Position numbers and translations under genes: made by a program. Below are positions 36,561 through 46,223 of a stretch of DNA of 64,000 nucleotides, one piece after another (the stretch's first letter is position 1; each line of letters opens with the position of its first letter). Source of the stretch: Eretmocerus hayati (Eukaryota; Arthropoda; Insecta; Hymenoptera; Aphelinidae); the NCBI GenBank assembly GCA_029851415.1, contig CM056744.1, positions 65,900,172 through 65,964,171 of the forward strand. The letters are read 5' to 3'. The notes under the pieces are model-generated. The model was not told the DNA's origin, searched no databases, and saw only the letters and a list, made by a program, of their open reading frames with translations.

Positions 36561-37241
36561 CCGCTCGATTCTTTTTTGATAATTGGTTAATACGGGATTT
36601 CGATTCTCACTTCCATTTTTCTCAAGGAAATTCTTCCATTTTCCTTACTATTCCTATGTCACTCAAAAACTCGCAGGCACTCCCATCGATCTCCGTGAAA
36701 TTTTGAGGCATCGTTGGACATCCTTGTGCAATAAGCCGAGTCTGTTTCCAGCCATATCCAGCGGATCATTGTGACACTAGGGCCATTTTTAACTTGAAAT
36801 TCGATTTTCGCAAACTTCTGATTCGCAATTCTTTCTCCCAGATCCCGAAAATGTTCCCACTGATCTGTATGAATTCCTCAAGGATAGCTTCCAATCATAT
36901 AGCGATACACTCAATCAATTTTCAGATCCACGCATTAAGACTCTTCTTTAAACATGAGCCGAAATATCAACAATTAACCAAAATTCTCACAATAAGTTTG
37001 GCCAAGTGCTGTAGCGTCCAAGTTTCACAACATAAATCTGACGAGATCGTTTCCACGTGGTTTTTCATCATCCTGAAGATGTTGGTTATTACGGAATTCT
37101 TATCAACATTCCCAGTTTGCGAAAAACTAATTTTCATCCAAATTCCTATGGCATTCGAAAACTTGCGCACACTTTCGCTGATCTCTCTAAAATATCAATG
37201 CATTTTCTAACCCCCTTCTGCGATGGGCTCACTCATTTTGA
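36561..37241. other. AT-rich DNA, no gene recognised
   Basis: Possible remnants of the satellite fade out here. The open frames are overlapping and featureless. Confidence 0.4.
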
Positions 37242-37592
37242 GCGGCATTCCTTGATTCATCTGAGCCCAGGGAATTATTAAACTTGAAAGATGAATTATA
37301 ACAATTTTGCAAGTGGTACATGGAGAATAACTGGATAGAAATTATTTAAAAAATATTTTTGATGGATGCTGAACCTTTAATTTTGGGACTGAGAATTTAT
37401 ATATTCCATAGATAAGCGGCATTCCTTTATTCATCTGAGCCCAGGGAATTATTAAACTTGAAAGATGAATTATAACAATTTTGCAAGTGGTACATGGAGA
37501 ATAACTGGATAGAAATTATTTAAAAAATATTTTTGATGGATGCTGAACCTTTAATTTTGTGACTGAGAATTTATATATTCCATAGATAAGCG
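37242..37592. repeat. 174-bp tandem duplication
   Basis: Two nearly identical adjacent copies begin gcggcattcct at 37242 and 37416. Only about two substitutions are visible, so the duplication is recent. Confidence 0.95.
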
Positions 37593-37644
37593 GTGTATAT
37601 TCATGATGAATATTGGTGAAGAAAACTCAAAGGGTTGTTGAGTG

Positions 37645-37794
37645 AGGCTGCATTTCCACGCTACCGATTTTTCGCCGCGGCGAGCGATCTTTGTCATTGG
37701 TGTGAGAGAGAAAGTTGTATTAGTCGTTCTCTCTCACACCAGTGGCGAAGATCGCTTGCCACGGCGAAAAATCGCCAGCATGAAAATGCAGCCT
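37645..37794. mobile_element. 150-bp hairpin MITE
   Basis: The element folds end to end: AGGCTGCATTTCCACGCT on the left pairs with the complement of AGCATGAAAATGCAGCCT on the right, continuing through CGATTTTTCGCC, GCGATCTT and GGTGTGAGAGAGAA to a small loop near 37718. No clear target-site duplication could be assigned, so the superfamily is not called. Confidence 0.8.
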
Positions 37795-38196
37795 GACTGA
37801 GGATAACAAAGGAAGGTTTCCATGACTTTCAATTTTTAGTTCATTGGCAGGAAACGAGAAAGCATTCCGCAAATGGCTCTATGGAGCGTATTTCTTCATA
37901 GAGGTTTGCTTTTGTTGTACAGAAGGGATTTAACGTGGAGTAGTACATAGATCCTGCATGAATGATTTTGGGACCAGAGCCGATTTTTGTTATACAGTAC
38001 TTTTCGCTCAATGTGATGACGGATAAATCATTTGTTTATTGTGATCAAAACTGCTGGTCCCGATCCGCTTGTATATTGACCAATGTAAAATTTATCAGAT
38101 ACTGTGCTCAAAACTTCGGTTATTGGGATCACAGTTGGATTATTTACGAAGCAAGTAAGGCGTTCTATGGACGATATATTCACAATATTTACACTA
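37795..38196. other. Unique DNA, no gene recognised
   Basis: I see no structured feature between the hairpin MITE and the TA-flanked element. Confidence 0.4.
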
Positions 38197-39303
38197 CACT
38201 GTAAAAAAAATTTCTGCGATTTCGCTAACTATTGAACTCTTCCCTATCCGTTTTCTGGATAAAACCCTAATATTTCATAATTTCACCAATGATTAGCAAA
38301 ATGTTTGCTTAGAACGTAGGTGCTCAGGTAACCCACCTTCTGCGTGGTGAAATCGATAATTTTCAAAGCTGTAAAATCGCTAATCTTCGGTAAAAGTACA
38401 GCGCCCCGGGTGGCGAATTTACAAAAGGTGATTACGGCGTGGCGATGACCGGGGCCTATGGGTTCGAGGTTAAGATGATCGCTGTTTGTGGATAAACAAG
38501 TTCACCAAACGCATTGTGTTTGGGTGCGGAAGAGATCTGAATCCTGAGGTGGCGAGGACCGATTTCGGGTGACCCGGCGGACGGTCTTAATACATTTTTT
38601 CTTGGTCCTTTTTCGATAGTAAATTCAACAGAAAAAAAGTGTTGAATATTTACGCGAGTAGAATCATTTTGTGTCGTATGAATTGCTGTGTGATGCATTC
38701 AGCTTCTCCTCGGCGTCAGATACGCCGGCTTTGAAGGTTGGCCTATCGTCACCGATTTTCTGCAAGCTTTGATGAAAAGTTGACCGGGGTAATCGTGTAA
38801 CTCTAGCTCGAATTACCCCAAGAGCGGTATAAATGTTTCTACATGTCCTGCAAGCGCGTATGTTATCCGAAAGCCGAGGAGAAGCTGAGGTATTAGTTAA
38901 GTTCTTTAGGTTATGATAGTGTAAACATCGTGTCGCTGATATGATGTGATTATGAGTCCTCGCCTCTCGATTCCATGTGTTTGCAAAAATCTATCCGAAC
39001 TACTATGGATAAATAGTTCATGAAATGAGCAATCTTTAAGGAGGATAAAATACATGCTCACGATTTTCCCCGTATTTTTTTCTGAATTTTTTCAGTTTTG
39101 TGAATTCTCAATCGCATTCATGACAAAATCGCTAAAAACTGGTAAAATCTGGCCGCATTAAACGGGCTCCCTCTGCAGGTAAATTCGCGAGATTCTTCCT
39201 AGCAAAATCGCTAATTTTTGGTGAAATTGCTACCTTGAACGAAGGTGCCCTATAGTAACCTACGTAGTAGTTAGCGATTTTGCAAGAACTTTTTTTTACA
39301 GTG
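38197..39303. mobile_element. TA-flanked inverted-repeat element of 1.1 kb (Tc1/mariner-like, non-autonomous)
   Basis: The termini are CACTGTAAAAAAAA followed by a GC-poor stretch and CGCTAACTA, inverted at the other end (ends at 39303), and each is flanked by TA (38195-38196 and 39304-39305). Subterminal copies of AAAATCGCTAATxTTxGGT also appear in both halves in opposite orientation. A TA duplication fits the Tc1/mariner superfamily. No transposase is present; a degenerate 80-codon minus-strand frame near 38456-38698 has no recognisable domain. Confidence 0.7.
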
Positions 39304-41273
39304 TAGAATACATCATGTAGTGTCTCTCCGTCTCAGTCTTCGTCCGATCGCGACTCTGTTCGAAACATTCGCCAAAAAGAGTAAGCGAGCTGATCTCAGT
39401 GTCAGTGAAAAATTGGAACTGTTCGCAAAATATGTTATTTTACCAAAAGCCACGAGCCAGTGGGATGCTGCATTACAGCTTGCAATTCCCCAATTTTCGC
39501 TCAGTATGATGTTGAATTCGGGAAAAGAAATAGAGAGTGATGAATTGAATATTTGAGCTCCATAATCAATATGAAAATTTTATTGACAATATGCTTCTTC
39601 AAAATCAAAAGCAATAAAAAATTGACGACTTTTTTTCTAAATTCGATTGCGCAGATGATGTTTCGCGTTTTGTTGACGATTGTACAGAATGCCAATATTT
39701 CACCCTTTATTTCAAATGCCAATATTTCACTAATAAAATAAGTAAAGAGATGATGGAAATTTCATGTTTCTTAGCTAAACATTCATAATTAACGTGAATT
39801 GATGATAATATATCCTGTCAGGGTATTAGAATCATCCGCTTAATAGAGTCAAAGTTTCTTGTCCCGATGTAACCACATTAAGCGGAAAGTACTGTACAAA
39901 GTTTTTTGTTATCCTGGTTTTCATTATACAGAGTTTTTACTGTAATTGGAAACTATTAGGAGAGAGGCAGCTAAATGTCATGCAGGTGCAAGGCTCAAAA
40001 GAGTTTGTTGCAGAAAGATTCATGAATGCCCCTGAGAGCATGGAGAGGAGAGAGGTGGAAAAAGGAATAATGATCGACTAAGAGAGAATATAAGGTGAAA
40101 ATTACCAGAGTAGACATACGAGTGTCTGAAAATACATAGGTGTGAGATGATGTGGAAAAAGAGAATCAATCAATATGTGAGAAGAGAAGAGTGAGAGTGA
40201 GAGCGGTGGAGAGAAAAAGTGATAGAGGAGGGTGAATCAGATTAGGGTAATGAAGCAACCAGTAGAGAAACCTTCCCTATGAGTGAAACATGAGCACTGA
40301 GAGTACAAAAAACAATTACAAATCTGTTTTGGAATCAATGAAAAGCGAAGAAGCTTTCTTGTATTGTATGGTAGAAATAAGAAATTAGTCACAGCGTCCT
40401 TAAATAAGTAAATAAAAAAAAAAAAAAGAAATTAATCATCATGAATCTATTTCAAGACTCAAATTATATAGCGGAATAATAAAATCTGGATCACATCAAA
40501 TGTGAAGTTCAAAGTAATCTCTAAGGTTAAATAGTCATAACCAGTACTGGTCATAACATATATTCAAAGATCATTTTGTGACATGAGTAAAAACAATAAT
40601 GCAGTAATATGTCTCAATGGTAACCAAGTATGGTGGGTATTGTACAGAATGTGAATCAAAGAAAAGGACTGGAATGCCACTGTAACACTACAGGGCTGTG
40701 GAAGCAGATTTTCAATCATCCAAAAAATTGGTTTACTTGAATGTATCGATGGATCATGATCCAAGTAGCCAACAGTTCATGCAAATATCACACTTATGTA
40801 GAACTTTGGTCTTTCTTCCATGACTCCACTTCAACAAAAAATTTCATGAGATGAGCAAATGTAGCGTGAAATCATCTCGCATCCAGATATGTTTGGTGTT
40901 GAGAATCCACCATAATGTACATTGATTGTTACATACATACACACACTTACCATCATCTTATGTTCATTTCTTGGAATATTCATGTTAATTGCATACTTTC
41001 TCTGGTGGCTCAAGAAATTGAAATCACCATCTCCAGGAAATTATGAATAACGAAGGAAGAACATAATTGTCCACAGTACAGTGGGAGAACTGGTATATTT
41101 CAAGAGGAAACCAAGTAGACTGAAAATGTTAGTTGTCTGAAGCGCTGGTTGTCTGTGAGACTTGAATAGAGGTAAAATGTAATCTAACCATAAAATACTG
41201 TCACTTTGTTTTAGACATGAGGAATAATCAATCAATATTTTATCAAGATATGACCAAACTGTTGAGTAAGGTT
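39304..41273. other. No gene recognised; poly(A)-like tail at about 40410
   Basis: A 78-codon frame at 39320-39556 has no recognisable domain. Positions 39950-40330 are purine-rich on the plus strand and end in aaataagtaaataaaa and a run of about 14 A near 40415-40430. That could be the 3' tail of a 5'-truncated non-LTR retrotransposon, but no reverse transcriptase sequence is seen. Confidence 0.35.
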
Positions 41274-41415
41274 GTACACTCGGCAGGAAGGTGAATTGCA
41301 GTGCATCGAGATCTACTGTCTCAATCGCACTCATAGGTTAGGATACCGTAACGTATGAGTGCGGGTGAGACAGTAGATCTCGATGCACTGCAATTCACCT
41401 TCCTGCCGAATGTAC
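41274..41415. repeat. Near-perfect 61-bp inverted repeat with a 20-bp loop
   Basis: The arm 41274-41334 is the reverse complement of 41355-41415 apart from three mismatches by eye. The loop holds aggttaggataccgtaacgt. No target duplication is evident. A transcript would form a long hairpin of about 60 bp. Confidence 0.9.
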
Positions 41416-41917
41416 TATTCAGTAGTTTATAGGTGATTATGAGTTTAATGTGGCTGTGGACAGATGTGAAATGAATGTATTTTGACTATGAATGATGAAT
41501 TTTGGCTTGGAGAGGATAGCAAACCCTAGCTGTCAGAGTGTTACTATGAGAAGGAAACAAAGTGTCCTCTAGAGTATCTAAACCTACTACATACTTATGA
41601 AATCATCTCAGTTGCTCAATTGGAATCAATAGTGGAAAAGTCAAGCAACTAGATTAGGAGTGTACAATGGTATGTTACATGATCCTTCTTACCCATTAAT
41701 GGAGAGAATTGAGCAGAATCTATTGATGTATTAGGCATCGTGGTAGAAGGAACGTATTCTGATAGATGTTCCCCTCTCTGATAAGGATTACTTCACAATA
41801 TATCTCGATTCAGGAATATAGATTACTATCACATATTCATAAAAGGGGAATACAGAATCCCTGTGCAAATACTGCTTTTTGTATTCAGAAGAGCTAGAAC
41901 TGATATATTCATAGTTA
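41416..41917. other. AT-rich DNA, no gene
   Basis: No supported gene. The TTA at 41915-41917 is the left target-site copy of the next element. Confidence 0.5.
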
Positions 41918-42030
41918 GTGCCTCGACAGAAAAGGCGCGATGTTCTTTTCTCCAATTTTTGCCCTGTGTATAAGCATAGGCGCTCGCTTTTTCCCCCGTT
42001 TTTTCTCCGTGGAAGTAGCGCTGTTATGAA

Positions 42031-42282
42031 TTATTGGTCGGGATTTTGCGTACGAGGCACCAGAAGTGTGCGAGTAGCATTTGGCTCGCTCTGCAACAAC
42101 TGACTCTGTTCGGTGTTCTGCGTCTGGTCCTGTGCTGCGTCAGGCTGTTGGTTCTGACCTACCTGGGGTACGTAACGCAGAGCGCCCAATAGGGCAAGGC
42201 GTCTGGCCTGCTGTAAGCCGTAGCAATTACGGCGGCTGCATCGATTGACCTGAGGCGCAGGGCGCTCCTCGCCCTTCGTCAT
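42031..42282 (-). CDS. Small LTR-encoded protein with a QQARRLA motif (83 aa)
   Basis: The frame starts at an ATG (42280-42282) about 115 bp downstream of the AATAAA signal and stops 9 bp before the LTR 3' end. The N-terminal third carries a short Cys/Arg patch (C15 and C20) and the core YGLQQARRLALLGA (residues 21-34); the C-terminal half is rich in Gln, Asn and Asp and probably disordered. The frame stays open upstream to an alternative ATG at 42366, but the internal ATG matches the layout of its relative at 60344-60565, with which it shares 11 of 14 residues in the core. The function is unknown. Conservation of frame, position and motif between two otherwise diverged LTRs suggests real coding, but the copy may now be dead in a solo LTR. 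Confidence 0.45.
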   Translation of the reverse strand: MTKGEERPAPQVNRCSRRNCYGLQQARRLALLGALRYVPQVGQNQQPDAAQDQTQNTEQSQLLQSEPNATRTLLVPRTQNPDQ

Positions 42283-42395
42283 CTTGACGAACGCGGCGCT
42301 AAGGGCTAGCAACTCTGGGAGTAGGGTTCGCTGCCTGACAAAGGTATAAATACCAAGAAGCAACACAGTGATATAGCTCTCGTATATGATGACCG

Positions 42396-42401
42396 TTTAT
42401 T
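42396..42401 (-). terminator. AATAAA poly(A) signal in the solo LTR
   Basis: The minus strand reads AATAAA about 95 bp downstream of the TATA box, in the order U3-R-U5 expected for an LTR. Confidence 0.55.
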
Positions 42402-42490
42402 GCGTATCAATACAGTGGTTATAGTATGCACGTAATAGGTGTGCGTACTAGCGGTAGGCAACCAACTAACTCGCCCGCGCTGGATGCGCA

Positions 42491-42501
42491 CCCTTATATA
42501 G
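42491..42501 (-). promoter_or_regulatory. TATA box of the solo LTR
   Basis: The minus strand reads CTATATAAGGG, a near-consensus TATA element. The plus-strand LTR has the closely similar CTATATAAGGA at 59774-59784. Confidence 0.6.
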
Positions 42502-42729
42502 CCACGGTGCTGTGGCGTGGTGTGTTGACGTGATCCCACCATTCCTGATGTAGCCAGTCCCATTATCGGCGCACCTTTAGGGCCACCCACGAGCCGCATG
42601 CCGTTCCGTGATGTGCTCCACCTCTCCCTGGTGTGTACTGCCCATTGGCTCTGAGCAACGGCGACGTCACGGCACACTAATGCCGCCCAGCTGTCAGCCA
42701 TCATTGTCACCGCACCCCCGCCGTACCGC

Positions 42730-42960
42730 CTGTTATGTGCGCAATGACCTCGTACTTGTTGACTCAGCGCTGTGGCGGTGTTGTGGCGCAGGCCACTCTG
42801 CTATGTACGCAGCAGTACTGTGTGATGTGTGCCGCCGCTGCCGCTATGTGCGTAATGACCTCGGCCTGTTGTGGCGACGTTATGGCGCAGGCCGCTCTGC
42901 TATGTACGCAGCAGTACTGTGTGAGGTGTACCGCCGCTGCTGCTATTCGCTCAGATCACC
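42730..42960. repeat. 99-bp tandem duplication in LTR U3
   Basis: A block containing ggcgcaggcc, ctctgctatgtacgcagcag and tactgtgtga starts at 42785 and again at 42884. It lies upstream (minus strand) of the LTR TATA box, where enhancer-like repeats are common in LTRs. Confidence 0.85.
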
Positions 42961-43204
42961 ATTATTTGGCGGCAAAAATCCTGACTGTAGCGCTCATAGT
43001 GGCCAAATGTCACACGAAAACACGGGGGGCCAGCGACGGGGGCAGCCGTGGCGAGTCGTATATATAGGTATAGAGCTCCCGCGTCGACTGGCGTCTGCTG
43101 ATGCTATCTGAATACTTCTCATTAGATCAACATCATGACTCCGTCAATATAGGTCAATCACTATACTAGAGTTCCGAATATACACTGTCGGTGGTGAGGA
43201 TTTA

Positions 43205-43239
43205 CCATAGAGATATAATACCAAATTATATCTCTATGG
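43205..43239. repeat. Perfect 15-bp inverted repeat
   Basis: CCATAGAGATATAAT (43205-43219) is matched by ATTATATCTCTATGG (43225-43239) around a 5-bp loop. Confidence 0.85.
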
Positions 43240-43639
43240 TTCTGACTCGTTGCAGTGCGAGCAGTGAGTCTCTCTCATATTCACCCAACACAACGAAAGC
43301 ACGCTTGACTTGTGCTGATGCAGCCATCGGCCCGGCTCCACTTCGTCGTCACGGGATCGTGTTGTGACGTGTTTCACGCAGGTGTATTGCGTGATCGAGT
43401 GGACTCGACCTGTAGTGTATCTTTTGGCGATAAAAGTGAAATGAGACTGTACAGTATACCGAGTCTGTCATGAATTAGATGTTGGCTGGATCAATTGCAT
43501 ATGCTGTGATGTTTTTAGGCTCAACGTGCTTGTGTGTGTGTGTGCATGTATGTGCAGCCGTGCGCGCGAGCCCCCGTTGTTTAATGCGCGGCTCGGCCAT
43601 AAGAGGCGCTCTAAGACAACTTGAGCGGAGCGAATATGC

Positions 43640-43955
43640 GCAATGACCTCGGCCTGTTGTGGCGACGTGATGGCGTGGCGTCGTATAGCTGTCAATCACT
43701 GCCGTTGGTATGCCTTTCACCCGCCGCCTGTTGACTCAGAGTAGTGGCGACGCTCTGGCGTGGCGTCGTATAGCTGTCAATCACTGCCGTCGGTATGCCT
43801 TTCATCCGCCGCCTGTTGACTCAGAGTAGTGGCGACGCTGTGGCGTCGCGTCGTATAGCTGTCAATCACTGCCATCGTTATGCCTTTCACCCGCCGCCTG
43901 TTGACTCAGAGTAGTGGCGACGCTGTCAATCACTGCCATCGTTATGCCACCTCGT
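43640..43955. repeat. 85-bp minisatellite, about 3.5 copies, in LTR U3
   Basis: The landmark tcgtatagctgtcaatcac occurs at 43681, 43766 and 43851, and a partial copy follows. Each unit contains cctgttgactcagagtagtg. The first unit begins with cctcggcctgttgtggcg, shared with the 99-bp repeat at 42.8 kb, so the two tracts are related. Confidence 0.9.
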
Positions 43956-44890
43956 TACTGCGTGTGACCCCTGCTGCTCGTTAGTACAGCTGCGTGACCT
44001 CGGCGTATTGCGTCGCCATTGCTTGTGATTAATGCTGCTTGCTATGCGCACTTGTGTCGTATGCCGCCTGCCGTCTGCGTCGCGCCCGCGTTGAGTACGT
44101 AGTGGCCTTGACGCAATGTGTCATCGTAGCGTGTGAGCCAAGCCGCCCCTCACGTACGCCATGTGTGCAGCTGTTTGATGTACTGCACCTGATTATGATG
44201 TACCTTGTTCCTGCTGAATACACCTGTAACAGGAGGCCCGGGGCCTCATACTCTCTCAGATCGTCTCTTATCAATCCCTGGCCCTTTTCCGGGTCCAGGC
44301 CGTACGTCCGGCGCTCAATGATCAACCCGCGCATGCTCTATTGTGCCTGCCCGTGGCTGCCTTATTGTAGACACGTCGCGTGGTAAATTGTATCTTTATG
44401 AGTAAATTTTTGTAGTGCACACTATACTCATATATCACAGCGCCATTGCGCGCCCGTGGTGGCCACTTAGGGTCCCTATAAGGGGGTCGAGACACGGTGT
44501 TTTCAGTCCGCCATGTTTTGCCCAAGTCCCGTGCACGATCATAAAAGAAAGGTCTGCTCTCTCTGGTGCTCGGACTTGACTCACGGATGGCGAGTAAATT
44601 CCCCTACTCTGCCCTCCCGAAATCCAATATGGCCGGGCCGGGCGTCGCACGCTGATTGGCCGGTCGCTCGTGCCGCTATAGGTATAGCCGCTACTGCAGC
44701 AGCTTGAACGTAAACATACATATTGTATACGACCGTGCTGAGCAGAATCCGAATTTGCGTGGATTAATAATTACATCTCTTGTGCTCTCATAGTTTGTTC
44801 ACAAAACACTCAGTTCTATATCCCGAATTCCCAAATCCCAAGCCCCCTCTCGGGGCCTACACTTTATATATGGCTTTTATATCTTGATAA

Positions 44891-44970
44891 TGTGTAGCTT
44901 CGGTGGTCTAGTGGTTAGCGCGGCCGCTTAATATTTTGTCGCCCGGGGTTCGAATCCCCGACTGGACACA
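44891..44970 (+). ncRNA. tRNA-like Pol III head (A box and B box), left arm
   Basis: TGGTCTAGTGG matches an A box, and GGTTCGAATCC matches the B box exactly at normal spacing. A 5-bp T-arm stem (CGGGG/CCCCG) is intact, and TGTGT/ACACA could pair at the ends. The acceptor stem is otherwise unpaired and no 7-nt anticodon loop on a 5-bp stem forms, so this is not a functional tRNA. It resembles the head of a tRNA-derived SINE. T runs follow from about 44977. Confidence 0.6.
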
Positions 44971-45026
44971 TATTTATTTTCCATTTTTTATTTTTAAAAC
45001 TTGTATCTCCTTTTTTTCTTAAAATT

Positions 45027-45287
45027 ATGCATCTAAAATCAATTAACGATCAGTTGAAACTCGATCCCGATTTTTTCGATACATCAGCATTGTACACGAT
45101 TATCGAGGTAATCACACAAATTCGTGATGTACTTTGCTGCGTTGGAGGGCAAAAACGAAGATCACATCGATTTGAAATTATTGTACAGATGTACGCTCAA
45201 AAAATAATACAACCCTATGAAACGAGAGAGTTTCATGCTTTTTCGCGAGGCCGAAAATTGGAGGGATACATTAAAGTGCAGGGCTAA
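45027..45287 (+). CDS. Uncertain 86-codon frame in the left arm
   Basis: A frame beginning MHLKSIND lies just beyond the tRNA-like head. An almost identical frame lies on the opposite strand in the other arm (45346-45666). They differ at about three of the first 86 residues, which simply reflects arm identity and is not evidence of selection. No domain is recognised. It could be a fragment of an unknown transposon protein captured by the element. Confidence 0.2.
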   Translation: MHLKSINDQLKLDPDFFDTSALYTIIEVITQIRDVLCCVGGQKRRSHRFEIIVQMYAQKIIQPYETREFHAFSRGRKLEGYIKVQG

Positions 45288-45345
45288 TTATTTGGAAAGA
45301 TAAAAATGTACAATTATTCAGAATAGATGAGACTGTATGGTATCA

Positions 45346-45666
45346 TTAGATAAAGTGATTGTTAACGAAATTTAGAACAAACATGAATTTTACCTTTCCA
45401 AATAATTGGCCCTCCACTTTAATGTATCCCTCCAATTTTTGGCCTCGCGAAAAAGCATGAAACTCTCTCGTTTCATAGGGTTGTATTTTTTTTTGAGCGT
45501 ACATCTGTACAATAATTTCAAATCGATGTGATCTTCGTTTTTGCCCACCAACGCAGCAAAGTACATCACGAATTTGTGTGATTACCTCGATAATCGTGTA
45601 CAATGCTGATGTATCGAAAAAATCGGGATCGAGTTTCAACTGATCGTTAATTGATTTTAGATGCAT
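45346..45666 (-). CDS. Uncertain 106-codon frame in the right arm
   Basis: This is the mirror copy of the 45027-45287 frame, extending 20 codons further across the arm junction into the spacer. Where the left copy has an in-frame stop after VQG, this one reads on. It has the same lack of recognisable domain and the same caution applies. Confidence 0.2.
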   Translation of the reverse strand: MHLKSINDQLKLDPDFFDTSALYTIIEVITQIRDVLCCVGGQKRRSHRFEIIVQMYAQKKIQPYETREFHAFSRGQKLEGYIKVEGQLFGKVKFMFVLNFVNNHFI

Positions 45667-45722
45667 AATTTTAAGAAAAAAAGGAGATACAAGTTTTAAA
45701 AATAAAAAATGGAAAATAAATA

Positions 45723-45802
45723 TGTGTCCAGTCGGGGATTCGAACCCCGGGCGACAAAATATTAAGCGGCCGCGCTAACCACTAGACCACCGAAGCTACA
45801 CA
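45723..45802 (-). ncRNA. tRNA-like Pol III head (A box and B box), right arm
   Basis: The inverted copy of the 44891-44970 tRNA-like segment, identical in its A and B boxes. Pol III transcription from the two arms would converge on the spacer. Confidence 0.6.
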
Positions 45803-46160
45803 TTATCAAGATATAAAAGCCATATATAAAGTGTAGGCCCCGAGAGGGGGCTTGGGATTTGGGAATTCGGGATATAGGACTGAGTGTTTTGTGAACAAAC
45901 TATGAGAGCACAAGAGATGTAATTATTAATCCACGCAAATTCGGATTCTGCTCAGCACGGTCGTATACAATATGTATGTTTACGTTCAAGCTGCTGCAGT
46001 AGCGGCTATACCTATAGCGGCACGAGCGACCGGCCAATCAGCGTGCGACGCCCGGCCCGGCCATATTGGATTTCGGGAGGCAGAGTAGGGGAATTTACTC
46101 GCCATCCGTGAGTCAAGTCCGAGCACCGGAGAGAGCAGACCTTTCTTTTATGATCGTGGT

Positions 46161-46223
46161 CCCGTGTTATTTACTATACCTATATCGACGGAGTCAAAAT
46201 ATAGGTATAGTAAATAACACGGG
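46161..46223. mobile_element. 63-bp hairpin insertion with perfect 25-bp arms
   Basis: A perfect inverted repeat, CCCGTGTTATTTACTATACC and five more bases, is mirrored around a 13-bp loop. The left arm of the big palindrome lacks it at the equivalent point (about 44527), so it inserted after the palindrome formed or was lost from one side. Confidence 0.75.

Larger units (their letters stand above)
42022..44439 (-). mobile_element. Solo LTR of a gypsy-like retrotransposon (minus strand)
   Basis: Reading the minus strand, the unit begins TGTGATATATGAG at 44439 and ends TTCATAACA at 42022. It is flanked by GCGC (42018-42021 and 44440-44443), a 4-bp target duplication as in Ty3/gypsy elements. 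Inside are a TATA box, an AATAAA signal and a small reading frame ending at the 3' terminus. The last nine bases match the end of the plus-strand LTR at 60578-60586. U3 is about 1.9 kb and holds two tandem-repeat tracts. No internal retroviral sequence is present, so it is a solo LTR. The 5' boundary rests on the target duplication and on restoring the host foldback arm. Confidence 0.6.
44444..45299. repeat. Inner left arm of the foldback (856 bp)
   Basis: From about 44464 inward this arm is almost the exact reverse complement of 45394-46279, with only a handful of substitutions over more than 800 bp and one 60-bp length difference caused by the hairpin insert at 46161-46223. The outermost 20 bp are more diverged. 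Confidence 0.9.

Noticed and set aside
42306..42710. 134-codon minus-strand frame across the solo LTR promoter
   Set aside because: It spans the TATA box and poly(A) signal and has no counterpart in the plus-strand LTR.
44891..44970. Functional tRNA gene
   Set aside because: A and B boxes and the T arm are good, but the acceptor stem does not pair and no standard anticodon stem-loop forms. It is kept only as a tRNA-like head.
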